A stretch of 64,000 nt of DNA from Takakia lepidozioides (GCA_030704615.1 CM060734.1:41494042-41558041); one strand, 5' to 3'; counted from the stretch's first letter, positions 1 to 20,491 are shown. The notes: generated by a model from the letters alone, not told the origin. Made by a program: numbers and translations.

Positions 1-9068
<9,068 letters not shown>

Positions 9069-12000
9069 CTCTCACTTCCAGCCCCACCCGCCACCTCCTT
9101 TCTCTAGCTTTATAGGTCGAATCAAAACAACCCTCGCGTCTGATTGACAATCACGACACACAGAAAGGGCTCCGGACTCTCTGTGAGAGAGAGAGAGAGA
9201 GACAATCCGGGGAGGGAGCACACAATTCCGGTCAAGAACTCAGACAAGGCATTCCCGCAAAATATTTGTCACTCCAACTACCGGCCAGCTTCGCACGTGT
9301 GTGGCTGCAGACGGCCCACGACGCAGTTGAGCACCCAACTGTCCCAAGCAATGACTTGGATGGATGAGCATTTTGGCTTACGCGGTCGGGGAATGCATGA
9401 TATCATATATTTCCATCCATCAGGAGGATGTTTCATCCGCTTGCCGCTCCCCCGTAATACCAATCTCTCTTACGAAATCTGCTGTCCGATATTGGACGTG
9501 GCTCAGCGTGCATCGCACGATTTCGAGTGAATGATCCTTAGCAAGGATTAGTGACCGTCGTCAGATATGTGGTAGATCGGCGGCAAAGGGTCACCGCTGT
9601 GTAGTCAGCAAAACAGGCCAAGTACTGGAAGCTCAAAGCTTCAGTGATAGAGAAGCTTAATAAGTTAAACGCTGAGAGGAAGGAGTACCCCACAAAGCCA
9701 ATATTACTGTGGCATTGCATCCCTTCTGAATAGCAATTAGGTGAAGTTGCGCCGGGGGCCTTTGTGAAAATATGAACTAGTTTTGTTTCTGTTTTTGTTG
9801 GCCTCGCAAGCGGTAGTTTCTTTTTTCTTTTTTCTTTCCAAGGAAACACCAGCCCCAGCAACTGCTTGAGTGGGAAAATATGCCCCCTTTTGTGGGGCTG
9901 CCATGAGCAGGGCAGAGGCCACGGCCGGAAGCTGGCAGCTCTACACGGTGTGAACCCCATACCCACTGGCCAATGCACATGATGTCTTCCAGTGGCCAGA
10001 GCCCTAATTTGCTGTACTATGACCAAGAATATTACTTTGTTGGGCACAAACTTCCTGTTTCAGTTATGGAGAGCATAATACATCATGTGTTTTTTTTTTT
10101 AATGAAACCCTCTTTGAGAAGAGCTTGCAAAGCATTGTTGGCTATGTTACTTTACGAATAATTAAGAAAAAAATTTGGCAACAAAACACTGTGTATGTGT
10201 ATGTACAAAAATTTCGCAGGAAAGTGCACAAAGTAGTTTTGGTCATCCATGGAGAACGGGACCGTCTTGGGACCGTATTATTTAATTTTGGAGAAAATTG
10301 TCAGGTCCAATTATTAGTGACTTAGTCCTATGAAAGTCCCGCCATCGGTGTTTTGCCCTCTAAAGAACCTTTGGGTACCGATATTTGATCACTTGAATTG
10401 TCTGGTTATGAGGCGGGGGTAAGGGTTGCATACACTTGTTTACATGGGTTTAATGCGAGATAGGCAAGAGTGGGCTCAAAGACCATAAGGCTACGGCAAA
10501 TAACGTCTTATAAGCTTACGCAACACAAACTGTTGCCGCTTCTCAATATTGCCCAGCATGTCATGTCACGTGCACTCTCCCTCTTGTCCAGTTTTTAAGG
10601 AAATAACATGTTTCTTCCTATCAAATACGATTTTGAATGAACGAATCTTGACCATACAAAAAATAATAAATAAATAAGAAAAATCATTGGTTTAGACCAT
10701 TCATTCATTTATTTATTTTAAACATTTAATATTTGTATGCAGTAGATAAGGAAGCTATTGTTTAATGGTTCGGGACACAAGAAGCGTAAAAGTTTTACTT
10801 CAGCCATGTAGAAAGTTGGAGTGATGAACTGATCATGATAAGAGATGTGAGTATGAAATGATCAGCTAAGTTAGTCATATTGGTATCAGAAATTAACAAG
10901 GACAATATATATTTCTTGAAATGAAGTATGTCTAGCGTAGCAATTTTCACACACTGAACAGAGATAGGACGTGCATGTAGGATAGACTTTTAAAACCGTG
11001 GTACCGCAAACCATACAGTCCCACTCTGGAGGTAGTTAGCTTGAGCTGGGCGCTGCTCCATTGAATCTCTATTTTCTTGAGAGATGGATGATCAATGCAG
11101 GTCGGAGAGTTTGAGAGACGAGCAATGAATTTAAAACGAGTGTCTACAAACCTGACCTTGCTGAGATTTGCCACGCAAGTGTTCAAAACTCGAGGACCAA
11201 GAATTGCGAGGCCGCAGAAGAACCACACCATCAGGCACACAAGACTTGCCAGGCTGAACCTCAATGTGGTCGGAGGGGCGTGAAGGCTGCATGGCCGGGT
11301 TGCTTGCGGTGGTCGAGGGACTAGTCAATGTACAGATTCGTCAATGTACAGATTCCATGGAAGCCTCGACATCCCGTGCGGGTGCACAGGGAGTGCAAAG
11401 GTAAGTTGAAGTCCTCGTTGCAGGATTTGTAAGGCTTGTGTGGAACTTCTTAAATTACAAAAACTTTTCTGGATGGAAAGACCACCCTTAGACACATCAA
11501 TCTGTAGGCTAGTCTATAATAGTCCACAAACGACAAAAACATTTTTGTAACAAATAACAACATCTTTCAATAAGCCTTTCTACGTCTCATGTTCTTTTTT
11601 TAACTGATCTTGTGAGGAGGAAAACCCTAGATGTTATTAGATGTTACACATAGCCGCTTCTTGCAAGATTCTGAAAGTTATTTACAAGGAAATCATTCAA
11701 AATACGCATGTAGACATGATAAATTTTACAAATATCCGTAAACAAAATCATATTGTCAATCACAGCCATTTCCAGGAAGTAGCCAAGATGTGATTCTTCG
11801 CCCAAAAAAGTCAAATTCAATTGGCCATGAAATAAGCCTTTAGCATGTCAGAATTTGAACACATTGTCTATATAGGGGGAAAAAAAAAATGTATCACCAA
11901 CGTTTGATATGGATAATAAGATTGTTACCGTGCTCATAAACTTAATATGTCCTAATCACATGATAAATCGAGGCAGAATAACATAAATCATAGTAGAAAA

Positions 12001-12240
12001 TATTTAACCTATACGCAAAAACCAACTAAACTATTAGTTACATGTTTACAAGTTTAAGATAGTGCTCTAATATAGAGTCTATATCTTCACTTTGGAGGAG
12101 GCCAATTTGATGGTTTTCTCAAAGCTCTCACTTCAATGATTAACAATGCTTCAAAGACGTTTTTTAGGAAAAAAACATTTGCATGCCCGAAATGCAATTA
12201 TGTGAAAACCACCCAGGAGTTCTCGATGTTCGAAAGATTT
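9069..12240. other. SDH1 upstream region, no gene seen
   Basis: Upstream of the SDH1 start codon; the proximal few hundred bases should hold its promoter and 5' UTR, and a GA microsatellite sits at 9185-9202. Open frames here (for example 9144-9530 plus and 9538-10047 minus) have no recognisable domain and look like chance. From about 10.6 kb the sequence is AT-rich and unremarkable. Confidence 0.5.
10481..10514 (+). mobile_element. LINE tail relic
   Basis: GACCATAAGGCTACGGCAAA followed by TAACGTCTTATAAG matches the terminal motif of the LINE family in SDH1 intron 7. No LINE coding sequence lies upstream. Confidence 0.6.
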
Positions 12241-12607
12241 ATTAGAGATCTCAACAATCCACATCGATCTGTATGTGACAAATGGACAGTAGCTCAGTAA
12301 AGGCCGATAACACTCATTTATTCAACAGGTTCTCCTCCTTCGGATCAAATATGCGCTTAACCTGCGCTGCCACCAGGGGCGCAAGCGCAACGTCCTCAAC
12401 ATGCGTTACCACCGCAAACAGAACCTCCTCCACCAGCAGCGCCTTCTATGAGACGGAGGAGAGGTTGGATCTCCGACCATATATAGTCTACCAGACCATC
12501 TACAGTCTCCAGGCGGTATAATCCATTATGGATAACACCCTTAATGCAATGTAGTACTCCACCCAGTCTCGATACATCATGTGGTTATCATGTTTAACCA
12601 CACGATA
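12241..12607. other. Flank of retrotransposon copy 1
   Basis: Sequence beyond the inferred outer edge of the copy 1 LTR. It contains TATATAG (12480-12486) and a hairpin GTGGTTA-TCATGTT-TAACCAC ending about ten bases before the LTR edge. If the LTR were longer than called, this region would be part of it; copy 2 has unrelated sequence at the same place, which argues against that. Confidence 0.4.
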
Positions 12608-12795
12608 TGTCGTGCGCATACATATCGCTACACAACTACATCGTTGTCCAAAACCACACAACACATGTGCACGCCACACACTAGTATATCACTAGTCCAC
12701 CACTGGTCCAGCCACTAGTCCAACCACTAGGCTACAACTAGTCAGTCACTAGGCTGCCACTATGCTGCCCACTATGGCAGTCACTAGTCCACACA
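12608..12795 (-). repeat. Candidate 3' LTR of copy 1
   Basis: On the minus strand it begins TGTGTGGACTAG right after the polypurine tract and ends CGCACGACA, the TG...CA ends of LTRs. The distal part matches copy 2 (20396-20480), and the similarity stops exactly at the terminal ACA in both. The middle holds several imperfect CACTAGTCCA units absent from copy 2, explaining the 188 versus 85 base lengths. No partner 5' LTR is present, so the boundaries are inferred. Confidence 0.55.
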
Positions 12796-12806
12796 ATCGC
12801 CCCCCT
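12796..12806 (-). promoter_or_regulatory. Polypurine tract, copy 1
   Basis: Minus-strand AGGGGGGCGAT directly before the LTR TG. Copy 2 has AGGGGGGTGAT at the equivalent place. This is the expected plus-strand primer site for reverse transcription. Confidence 0.7.
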
Positions 12807-12869
12807 AGCTGGTGCTTAGGTCCCTCTAAGTCCAAGTAGCCACAAGATGTGATAGTGACCATAACCTCA

Positions 12870-14126
12870 CTAAGTCCTCCATCCCATATGCCAACCCCTT
12901 GAGCATCGATCCCACACCAGCATGGTGGCTGCCCCTTTGGCAGACCCACAGAGCATGCACCTCAAACCTGCAGGTACCACTGCCAAGTCTGGGTCAACTC
13001 TGCCATCGACATTGGGAAGGTGACATGGCGCACAATTACGCACATACTCCTTCCATGTCATGCCATCCCGACCCTCCAAGATCAGGACCCCTGAGGGCAA
13101 CACCTCTCGAACCCTCAGAATAACACGCCCAACAGTAACATCCAGAGTCGTAGAAGCAGTCTGCTGCAAATAAACATAGTCACCAGGGCTAAACCTCCGA
13201 ACCCCAGGACGATATCCTCCACCACGTATAGTGGCATACCTCAACGTATCACGGTGTTGTGCAATGGCAAGGTTATCAAAAGCCATGGGCATGACTTTCT
13301 TGAATAACGCTGCACGTTGATCACATGCACATACCCACATGTCCGGATCGTCAAGGTTAAGGACTTGAGCAGTGTCCCTACGAATGGCTGCAGGCAAATC
13401 CGGCTCTCGGCCAAAGAGAAGGAAATATGGTGAGAAGGAGGCAAGTGATGCTTGTTTGCTGAACCTGTAGCCTATCGCTAACCAAGGAACCTGAAGATCC
13501 CAATCTCCTAGGTGTCCCTTCTGTAAGCCATACTTGCGCAAAACCCTCTTCATCGTATGAACAACTCTCTCTGCTAAGCCATCGGCCTCAGGATGATCCC
13601 GAGAAGTGTTGCGGTGGTCTATCAAGGCTTTATCACACAAAGTCTGAAACTCCCCCAAGAATTCTCTCCCTTGGTCCGTGAGTACCTCAGCTGGAGCACC
13701 AAATCGGCTAAGCACACGATCCAAGAATGCATACGCAGCCCCCTCACTAGCCTTGTCAGGCAATGGAACCAACTCAATCCACTTGGAGAAGTGCTCAACC
13801 ATCACCAACACATATATGTGGTGGCGCATAGTCAGTGACAACGGTCCTGCGAAGTCAAGACTCCACCTGTAGCCCAATCCCATGATTGGTAAAGGATGCA
13901 ACTATGGTGTAGGGGTGTTGAATGAAGCACGCACCCTGTCACACACCATGCACCTAGCCACAAACTGTTGCACCTTTGTATGCATACCACGCCACCAATA
14001 CTGCCCTTGCAGTAAACTGTGAGTGCGTCGCACTCCAAAATGCCCCAACTCCTCATGGGCATGCCGCACTAACCGTGCACGCTGTGTGGGATGAGGCACA
14101 ATCCTCACCCGACCATCCTCCCACAC
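12870..14126 (-). pseudogene. Integrase with truncated C-terminal PHD finger, copy 1
   Basis: The N-terminal zinc-binding HHCC module is at 14126-13902 (HAHEELGHFG...CMVCDR). A single in-frame TAG at 13904-13902 separates it from the core. The core (13901 on) has the D-D-E catalytic triad: LDFAG, LTDQGREF and GLAERVVHTMKRVL. The C-terminal domain follows (PGDYVYLQQT, then VILRVREVLPSGVLILEGRD). The last codons give CMLCGSAKGAATMLVWDRC-SRGWH, the first half of a PHD finger with the third Cys replaced by Trp. The second half is missing: at about 12879 the sequence jumps to 3' untranslated sequence that lies about 230 bases further on in copy 2, so a deletion removed it. No chromodomain is seen. 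Confidence 0.85.
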
Positions 14127-14165
14127 TCGAAGTAGGTGTATCCCCTCCCACTTAAACCTCTTGGC

Positions 14166-14438
14166 TCATTGCAGGATCCGATCCCTCTCCCTGGCAGTCA
14201 CAGTGGCTGCCGTGTCTCCCGTGTGGAGGTAGTCCAACACAGCCGAATCCTCATGTATATCTCTGGCACCACCTGGCTCATCACTAGCCTCAGGGTCCTC
14301 AGACACTCCATCTACAGTCATCCCTGTTGTAGGTCCAACCTGACCTCCCGATGCCAAGATACACAAAAATGTAGATGCGTGCCATCCCGGCACCATCTCC
14401 TCGTCCGTCTCACCATGCCACCGAGCTCCAGTGTCATC
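14166..14438 (-). pseudogene. RNase H to integrase linker, copy 1
   Basis: In frame with RT after a TAG at 14441-14439 that is CAG in copy 2. The sequence (GARWHGETDEEMVP... then acidic VSEDPEASDEPGGARD) has no domain I recognise. It is conserved between the two copies and probably tethers RNase H to integrase in the polyprotein. Confidence 0.6.
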
Positions 14439-15950
14439 CTATTGGCTCATGCATGGATTGCGACTCAATCCATCCGCATCCCGATTGACCAAACCCGGTC
14501 GATGCACAACCTGAAAGTCATACTCCTGGAGTATGAGTGCCCACCGTGCAAGCTTCCCCGTAAGCTTGTCTAACTCCATCAACCACTTGAGTGGCTGGTG
14601 ATCCGTGACAATGGTGAAAAGATTGCCGTATAGATAGCACCTGAAGTGTGCCACGGCCCACACTGCAGCTAAGCACTCTCCCTCATATGAGTTGTACTTA
14701 GCCTCTGCAGCGTTGTTCGAGCGGCTAACATAAGCCACTACGAACTCTCTTCCCTCATCATCCACCTGTGTGAGCACCGCTCCAAGCCCCAGCATGCTCC
14801 AATCCGTATACAGCTGAAAGGGACGCAACCTGATAGGTCGTCTCAGGATAGGCGCCGAGGTCAACCTCACCTTGAGCTCTTGAAAAGCTCGTTCCTGCTC
14901 ATCTTCCCACTGCCACTCCTGGTCCACCTTGATCAGCTTGGTTAGAGCCTTTGCATTGGTACTAAATCCCTTGACAAACCGTCTATAATAGTTTGCCAAC
15001 CCCATGAAAGCTCGAACTCGGCTCACATCCATGGGGCGTGGAATTTGTGCAATGGCCTCTACCTTAGTCTGCTGTACCCCCAATCCTCTAGGATATATCA
15101 TGTGACCCAGATACTCAATCTGGTTGTGGAAAAACTTGCACTTCCCCGGATGCAACTTCAATCCGTGCGCTCTCAAGCGCTCCAATACCACCTGAAGGTG
15201 TCTCTCATGCTCCTCCATCGTAACACTAAAGATGATCATGTCATCTATGTAGCACCGAGCAAACTCCACCCCTGCTAGAATCCTGTCCATGACTCTCTGA
15301 AACTCTGCCGGAGCGTTCTTAAGCCCAAATGGTAAGAACCGCCACTGGTATAGGCAATCCTTCCCGTGCTCATTGATCCCCCAGAATGTCGTCTTCTGCT
15401 TGTCCGCCTCCTTGATTGGCAACTGGTGATATCCGGATCGTAAATCCAAAGTGCTAAAGGCCTTAGCATGCCCGATGGCATCAAAGATCTCCTCTGGTGT
15501 TGGCATGGCATACTTATCGGACTTGGTCTGACGATTTACAGGCCGGTAATCACCGCACATACGTCTCTCCGTCCAATTGCCATAGACATCCTTCTTGGCT
15601 GGCATCACTGTGGCTGAAGCATACTCTCCACCAGAGAGCTCCACCAAACCTGCCTCCCAGAGATCTTGAGTCCTCATCTGAATCAAAGACCTCTCCATGT
15701 CACTGTATCTATAGGGTCTCTGAAAGATTGGCGTGTCAGTGGCCAACTCAATACGGATGTCTTGACCCTTCAGTGCTCCCAAGTCCTTCAAACTGAAGGC
15801 AAAGCAATTCCTGTAAGCCCTCAGGAACCGCCGTATACGTCGTCTCTCTCCTCCGGTGACAATGGGTCCAATGTCAGGCTCTCAATTGTCCTCCGTAACT
15901 GCAACCTTAAGTCCAGTGGGCTTAGAGGTAGAGGACGCGTCCAGTGGTTG
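14439..15950 (-). pseudogene. Reverse transcriptase and RNase H, copy 1 (RT-RH open)
   Basis: An open frame of 450 residues from 15791 to 14439. RT blocks visible: RPYRYSDMERSLIQMRTQDL, CGDYRPVNRQT, FSTLDLRSGYHQLPI, FLPFGLKNAPAEFQRVMDR, and the catalytic YIDDMIIFS at about residues 181-189. A connection region (FMGLANYYRRFVKGFS) follows, then RNase H with LYTDWSMLGLGAVLTQ (Asp about 330), YEGECLAAVWA (Glu about 370) and VTDHQPL (Asp about 397). Upstream to 15950 the same frame continues to the conserved TAG at 15953-15951, with one extra TGA near 15910 that is TGG in copy 2. The family is Ty3/gypsy by RT sequence and by RH-before-IN order. Confidence 0.9.
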
Positions 15951-15953
15951 CTA
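15945..15953 (-). promoter_or_regulatory. Candidate leaky stop (TAG-CAA-CCA) between DNMT and RT, copy 1
   Basis: Minus-strand TAG at 15953-15951 is followed by CAA-CCA, in frame with RT downstream. Once a small deletion near 16016 is allowed for, it is also in frame with the DNMT upstream. UAG-CAR-YYA is the readthrough context known from tobacco mosaic virus-type leaky stops. Copy 2 has the same nine bases at the same place. Confidence 0.6.
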
Positions 15954-16005
15954 TGTTGCAACCTCTTGAGCAGTACTCCCTGCCTGCTCAGTCAATGACA
16001 AGGCC

Positions 16006-17302
16006 TCATCCTGCCATCATCTCATCCTTGAGGACCTCCTCAACCCGAGAAAAATCCCCAACCTCATCCATCACAGCCGCCTTGGCTGCCAACTCCCTCT
16101 GAACCTCGAGCACCTCCCACGTGTGCCATGGATGCATGCACCCCGTGGTCCTCACATGCTCGCCCCCACTCACTGCCTGTACCGTCTCGGTAGGCAGAGA
16201 GACCATCGAGGGAAGTGTACTCCGCACTCTGCGTTGCTTAGCCAGAGCCAAGCTGATAATCCAGGTCAAGCAATTGAGATCCATTGCTTGCCCCAACACT
16301 AGACGACGTGATGCCTCAGAAAGAGACGACACCGCTGTGGTACCAGTGGTAAAACCCATCGCCCGCTCGCGCTCGTCAGCATTGGGCTCTACTAATTGTT
16401 GCAACTGGCTATCCCACAAGAGGCCAGGTCCACCATCCCGAAAAAACATGGGATCCTGGGAAGCTGAGCAGTGTAGGTAATGCTGCTCGTGGTTGACCCA
16501 CCCTGTTGACCACTGCCAAAGGCGAACGGTCATCGTGTCTCATACGTTGAGACTACCTCCCTATGTCCAAAATGCTATCCACTGTGAGGTGTGCTGGCCG
16601 CTGCACCCCATCAAATGCACGCTTGAGCAGTGCGGGTGGCATCAAGTTAGTCCACCATAGCCGTGGACGATGAGCCCATGACCCCACTGCAGCTGCATCC
16701 AGCAACACTGCTGACCCAAGCCACGACCGGACTTGATGCACGCTGGCCATCACCCTGGCCCGAGAATCACCCATCAGTGGCACATTCTCCAAGATGTATG
16801 CTGGAGATACAGCTTGATGAAGCTGCAAGTGGCGCAAAATCCGCACCATCTCCCAAAACAGACCCGACCTCGAGTCTCGCAATCCATTGCCATGCCCGGC
16901 TGATGAATGCCCTTGGCAGGGCCAACCTGCCACTACCAGATCAATGGAGCCAACCCGCTCCAAATCCTGCGCCCCCAGCAATGAAATGTCTGCTGGCAAG
17001 GCCTGCTGATATCCACGAATTGCAGACACCGACAACAACTCAGGGTACCGCTGCACCAACTGAGCAACATGGCGAAGTGAAACGCGTCGTGCAGTCTCAT
17101 CCCTCTCCACATACAGGTAACGCCGAACTCGTATACCTGCATGTAACACAGCAGCCAATCCGGTGCTGATCCCGCCAAACAAGTCCAGAAGACAAATGCC
17201 TTCATCCGGATACTGCCACACAATAGGTGTGGTGTCCAAATGGAGACAATTGAGGTGGTCCTCGTGCAATCCCCGCACTCTCCTCCTCTCTTGACGGTAC
17301 AA
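16006..17302 (-). pseudogene. Retrotransposon C5 DNA methyltransferase, copy 1 (broken)
   Basis: Two open pieces. 17302-16553 holds motif I (LLDLFGGISTGLAAVLHAG), motif II (YLYVERDE), motif IV with the catalytic Cys (DLVVAGWPCQGHSSAG), motif VI (ILENVPLMG) and motif VIII (AHRPRLWWTNL). It is closed by a TAG at 16555-16553 where copy 2 has CAG. 16533-16006, in another frame, holds motifs IX-X (ERERAMGFTTGTTAV, VLGQAMDLNCLTWII). A two-base loss near 16016 then ends the frame early. The joint with protease is also out of frame by one base near 17240. Confidence 0.88.
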
Positions 17303-17378
17303 AAGCCTTCACCCAGGCTTGTTGCACCCGTTGATCAGCATCCCGCTGCAAATCCTTGCTCGTGCCCCACAATGGAGT

Positions 17379-18419
17379 CTAAGCAACCATGGTAGGCAAC
17401 TCTACCATACCATACATGTCATCCTGCTCTCCCGGAGGTGGCACATCCTCTGAATGAGCGTTGCCCTCAAGCAACTTTCTAGGCCAACTCACTGCCGTTG
17501 TGAATGCTGCTAGTGTCGGCATCTTGCCTCGCTGGGCAACCGCAACTCCTCCTATGAACGTCACAGGGAGCTGCACACGCCGGCCCTCCCCTGACTGCCA
17601 TGCAGGCCTATAGGAAGCTGACTCCTCCCAAAAATCTAGGGTGAAGCCCATGGGGTACAACACTGCCCCACCAACCAGGACATCGTATGAGACCGCGTCT
17701 GTCACAATGGCCTTGGCTCGCATCACTGAGCCATCTGTAGGGTGATCCGGCCGTAGTCTGATAGCCAACTCACGCTGTGTCATGCCCCGAGCCTGCTCCG
17801 ATCCTCCCAGAGACGTCTGTATCTGGAAATGACAAGGCTCCATATCCGCCTCCGTGAGGCCCAAGCCTGCAATAGCAGCTCTGCCCAGCATCAATGGCTG
17901 AGCTCCCGAGTCCAACAAGACCCGCAGTGGCCGGTACCTCTTGCCTGCCAGTCCACTCAAACAGAAAATATCATCCTGGTTGTCTAACATGACAACTCCA
18001 GGTGTCACCATGGCGCGCTCAATGGCTGGCCTAGCTGGCAGCTCCATCAACCTGGCAGCTGCAGCTTGCCATGGCGCCGCCGTGGCAGTCTTGACCCTCA
18101 AATCCGAGGATCCCTCCGACACTACACCTCCCACTATCTCCGCAGAAGATGAAGTAACATCCCCACTCTCACAGAGTGTAGCTGCCAGCCTGAACACCTT
18201 AGCTGGTCTTACCCCCGGCGTCGCAATCATGGTAGCCGAGAACAATGGAGCCTGGCACACAGATGTGGCCGCTCCTAGCAGCACTAGCTGCCGTAGCCTT
18301 GGCAACATAGGTAGTGGTACTACCCGTGTAGCTCTCCCCAATGGCATAGTAACCTCCGCCTCGGTAACAATCGGGCGAGAACTAGGTGCCATGGATGGCG
18401 TCGACATTGTCTCCGCCAA
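17379..18419 (-). pseudogene. Retropepsin-type aspartic protease region, copy 1
   Basis: A 346-residue frame. The first ~120 residues are a Ser/Thr/Ala-rich gag-PR spacer. The protease core follows with the active-site LLDSGAQPLMLG (Asp-Ser-Gly at residues 170-172), then AAIAGLGL and a flap-like region. It ends with a TAG at 17381-17379; copy 2 continues through the equivalent codon. The downstream codons (TPLWG...VQQAWVKAFVPS) lead toward the DNMT, consistent with one ancestral gag-PR-DNMT frame. Confidence 0.82.
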
Positions 18420-18458
18420 TGTGAATGACTGAGGAAGCCTAGCCTGACGGCTTGCCTT

Positions 18459-18650
18459 CTAACGCTGTGGATCCAACTCCACCTCGGCACCTCGTGGCTC
18501 AGGAACTCGTGCTGCTCCTCGAGTCACGGTCAGCAGACCCACCTGCACTAGTGGTGGTAGTGCTGCTCCACACATGAATCCCATGCCTCCCATATCTCCT
18601 CCCTCAGGAGCAGGATGTGGACCATCCGGAGCCACCAGGAGGTGGACCAC
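18459..18650 (-). pseudogene. gag C-terminal remnant, copy 1
   Basis: Encodes PEGGDMGGMGFMCGAALP...RVPEPRGAEVELDPQ, matching the gag-PR spacer of copy 2 (26571-26374). Homology stops at about 18650 (GGTGGACCACCCTAAACATC), so capsid and zinc knuckles are lost. Confidence 0.75.
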
Positions 18651-18654
18651 CCTA

Positions 18655-18960
18655 AACATCTCGAGTGATAAAGAAGAAGAATACAAGCACGAGCTCACAA
18701 AAATGAAGCATAAACTCATGCATATATTCACCTCATCACTCAATAACAAGTCAAGCCAAGTGCACCCCAGCCAGGGAATTCCACACTACGGCGCCATAGC
18801 TAGGCGCGGTGAGGCTCAACTCGAGAAAGATGAGCCTCCCGCGCTTGCCGTGAAGATAACCACTCCAGGGCCTAATCGCCTTGAACCCTGGATTGACACT
18901 TGGGCCAATCCGAGAGAGGGTCTGCAAGCCTTTCTCTTGAAGGGTCCGAAGGTCACATGA
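18655..18960. repeat. Diverged dispersed repeat adjoining copy 1 break
   Basis: Shares ordered blocks with 31040-31275: CTCGAGTGATAA, then GTCAAGCCAAGTGCACCCCA, then GGCTCAACTCGAGAAAGATG, then CGTGAAGATAA. The second copy sits inside the Helitron-like element, so this may be a truncated relative. Its left edge coincides with the break in copy 1 gag. Confidence 0.5.
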
Positions 18961-20395
18961 CTGTCTCGTATAATTTCCAAGAATGTTATGTCTTTGAAGA
19001 AGGAAATAAGCCGCACTTGTAATGTTTCTAGTATATTGGCAACTACAAGAAGTTTTACATCGTTCATTTGGAATCTGTCCAATTTTCGAACTGATTTTTC
19101 CAAAATTCCTCAAGTGCCAACTTATCCGAAGTATCATATACATTGTTGACATGACTTGATTGTAGGAAATCAAGGAGTAGAGTGATTTAAAACAAAGTGC
19201 TATACTAGATGAGTGAAGAAACAAGAACTTTAATAACTCAATATACACTAAAGTGACAAATGCGCACCCTCATTACTTTCATTGTTACGTGCAATCTAGT
19301 CCATAGATCCCTAAGTTAGATCCCTAAGTTAGCTTGATGCGTGAATGATTCGTTGCATTGGTGCGGTCCAACCACCGACTTCCACATCTGATATGATATT
19401 AGTTTGCTACAAATAATTAGTATTAATCTACATGATTAGTGAAAGTATAAGAAGGGTATATGGACCATGAACAAGGTCATGGTCTTACAATAATTAAGTA
19501 TACAAATTGGGTGAAACATGGTCTTGGATTTGGATCAAAGACACTATCCCGTACTGTTGCAAAAAGATGGTATGTTATGGAAGATATCTGTATCAAGCAT
19601 GGTGTCAATCGAAGCAACCGTATCGAGACAAATGGGAAAGCATCTGCAAATTATTTTGCAAAGATATGGATTATGAAAGAAGAATTACAAGAGACCAAAA
19701 ATCATACTCTTAGATGAATCCCCAAGAGAAAAAAGAGAAAAAACTTCCAAGCATGCAAATATAACTTGAGGTTTTCAAAGCACTGGACGGTGGTTCTGCC
19801 AAATAATCTAAAGTTGACGAGCCAGAGGATGGGCCTATGAAAACTTCCACCATCATCCGATCATGTTGGTAATAAGTTTGGCAAACCATCCACTACAAAG
19901 TGATGAAGAATTTATCCGAAAGTTGTGTAAGGCTTGACAAGCATGTTGGAGAACAATGGAGAGAAATTACTTGCACCTACGCAAATTGCATAAGCAGAAA
20001 GAAACAAGTGCAACACAAAGAATCAATGGAACTTGAAAGAGAATGAATTCAAGCAAACAAAGATAATGGATTTGGATACATTGCAGCCTTAATGAACATT
20101 AACAAGGGTGGAAACTATTGGCAATTCAAATCAAACTTGACATGAGCAATGTTAACAAATGCGAGATTTGAATTAAGCCAAATGATGAGGGCCAATAATT
20201 GTAGTACAACTCTTGTAGGGAATCAAATATGCAAGGCACTCCATTCATACAAGTTCATTTACAATCTAAAAATAAACCCCAAAAGACCACGAAACAAACA
20301 CGCCATCTTGCGAGGATCAAACACTGTGAACTACACAATCCGTGTTCTGAGAAACTAAAGAAAGTCTTTCCAACAATGTAGAAATCTCGTCTATC
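18961..20395. other. Spacer between the two retrotransposon copies
   Basis: AT-rich sequence with no recognised gene. Short open frames at 19460-19717 and 20149-20358 (plus) have no known domain. Nothing here matches the retrotransposon. Confidence 0.5.
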
Positions 20396-20480
20396 TGTCG
20401 TGCGTATACGTATCGCTAAACAACTACATCGCTGTCCAAACCACACCACACATATATGCACAATAAAGTAGTCTGCCACA
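20396..20480 (-). repeat. Candidate 3' LTR of copy 2
   Basis: Minus strand TGTGGCAGACTAC... to ...CGCACGACA, 85 bases, flanked by the polypurine tract. It shares the terminal block (AACAACTACATCG and TGTCGTGCG on the plus strand) with copy 1. The AATAAAG on the plus strand is not in element orientation. Very short for a gypsy LTR; boundaries inferred from where the two copies stop matching. Confidence 0.5.
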
Positions 20481-20491
20481 ATCACCCCCCT
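20481..20491 (-). promoter_or_regulatory. Polypurine tract, copy 2
   Basis: Minus-strand AGGGGGGTGAT immediately before the LTR TG, matching copy 1 with one change. Confidence 0.7.

Larger units (their letters stand above)
12608..18650 (-). mobile_element. DNMT-carrying Ty3/gypsy-type retrotransposon, copy 1 (5'-truncated)
   Basis: Read from high to low coordinates: gag remnant (18650-18459), aspartic protease (18419-17379), C5 DNA methyltransferase (17302-16006), reverse transcriptase and RNase H (15950-14439), linker (14396-14166), integrase (14126-12910), half a PHD finger (12870-12960), polypurine tract and a short 3' LTR. RT before integrase is the Ty3/gypsy order. Gag is cut off at about 18650, where unrelated repeat sequence begins, and no 5' LTR is seen. 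It is broken by several nonsense changes and frameshifts, but RT-RNase H is open. Copy 2 has the same domain order, so the methyltransferase is part of the element and not a chance neighbour. Confidence 0.93.

Noticed and set aside
9538-10047. 169-codon minus frame upstream of SDH1
   Set aside because: No domain, poor composition and overlapping alternative frames; best read as chance.
12680-12793. CRISPR-like direct repeats (CACTAGTCCA)
   Set aside because: Repeats are short, imperfect and contiguous without unique spacers, and the context is a plant LTR.
16006-17302. DRM-type de novo methyltransferase captured from the host
   Set aside because: DRM proteins have permuted motifs (VI-X before I-V); here the order is I to X.
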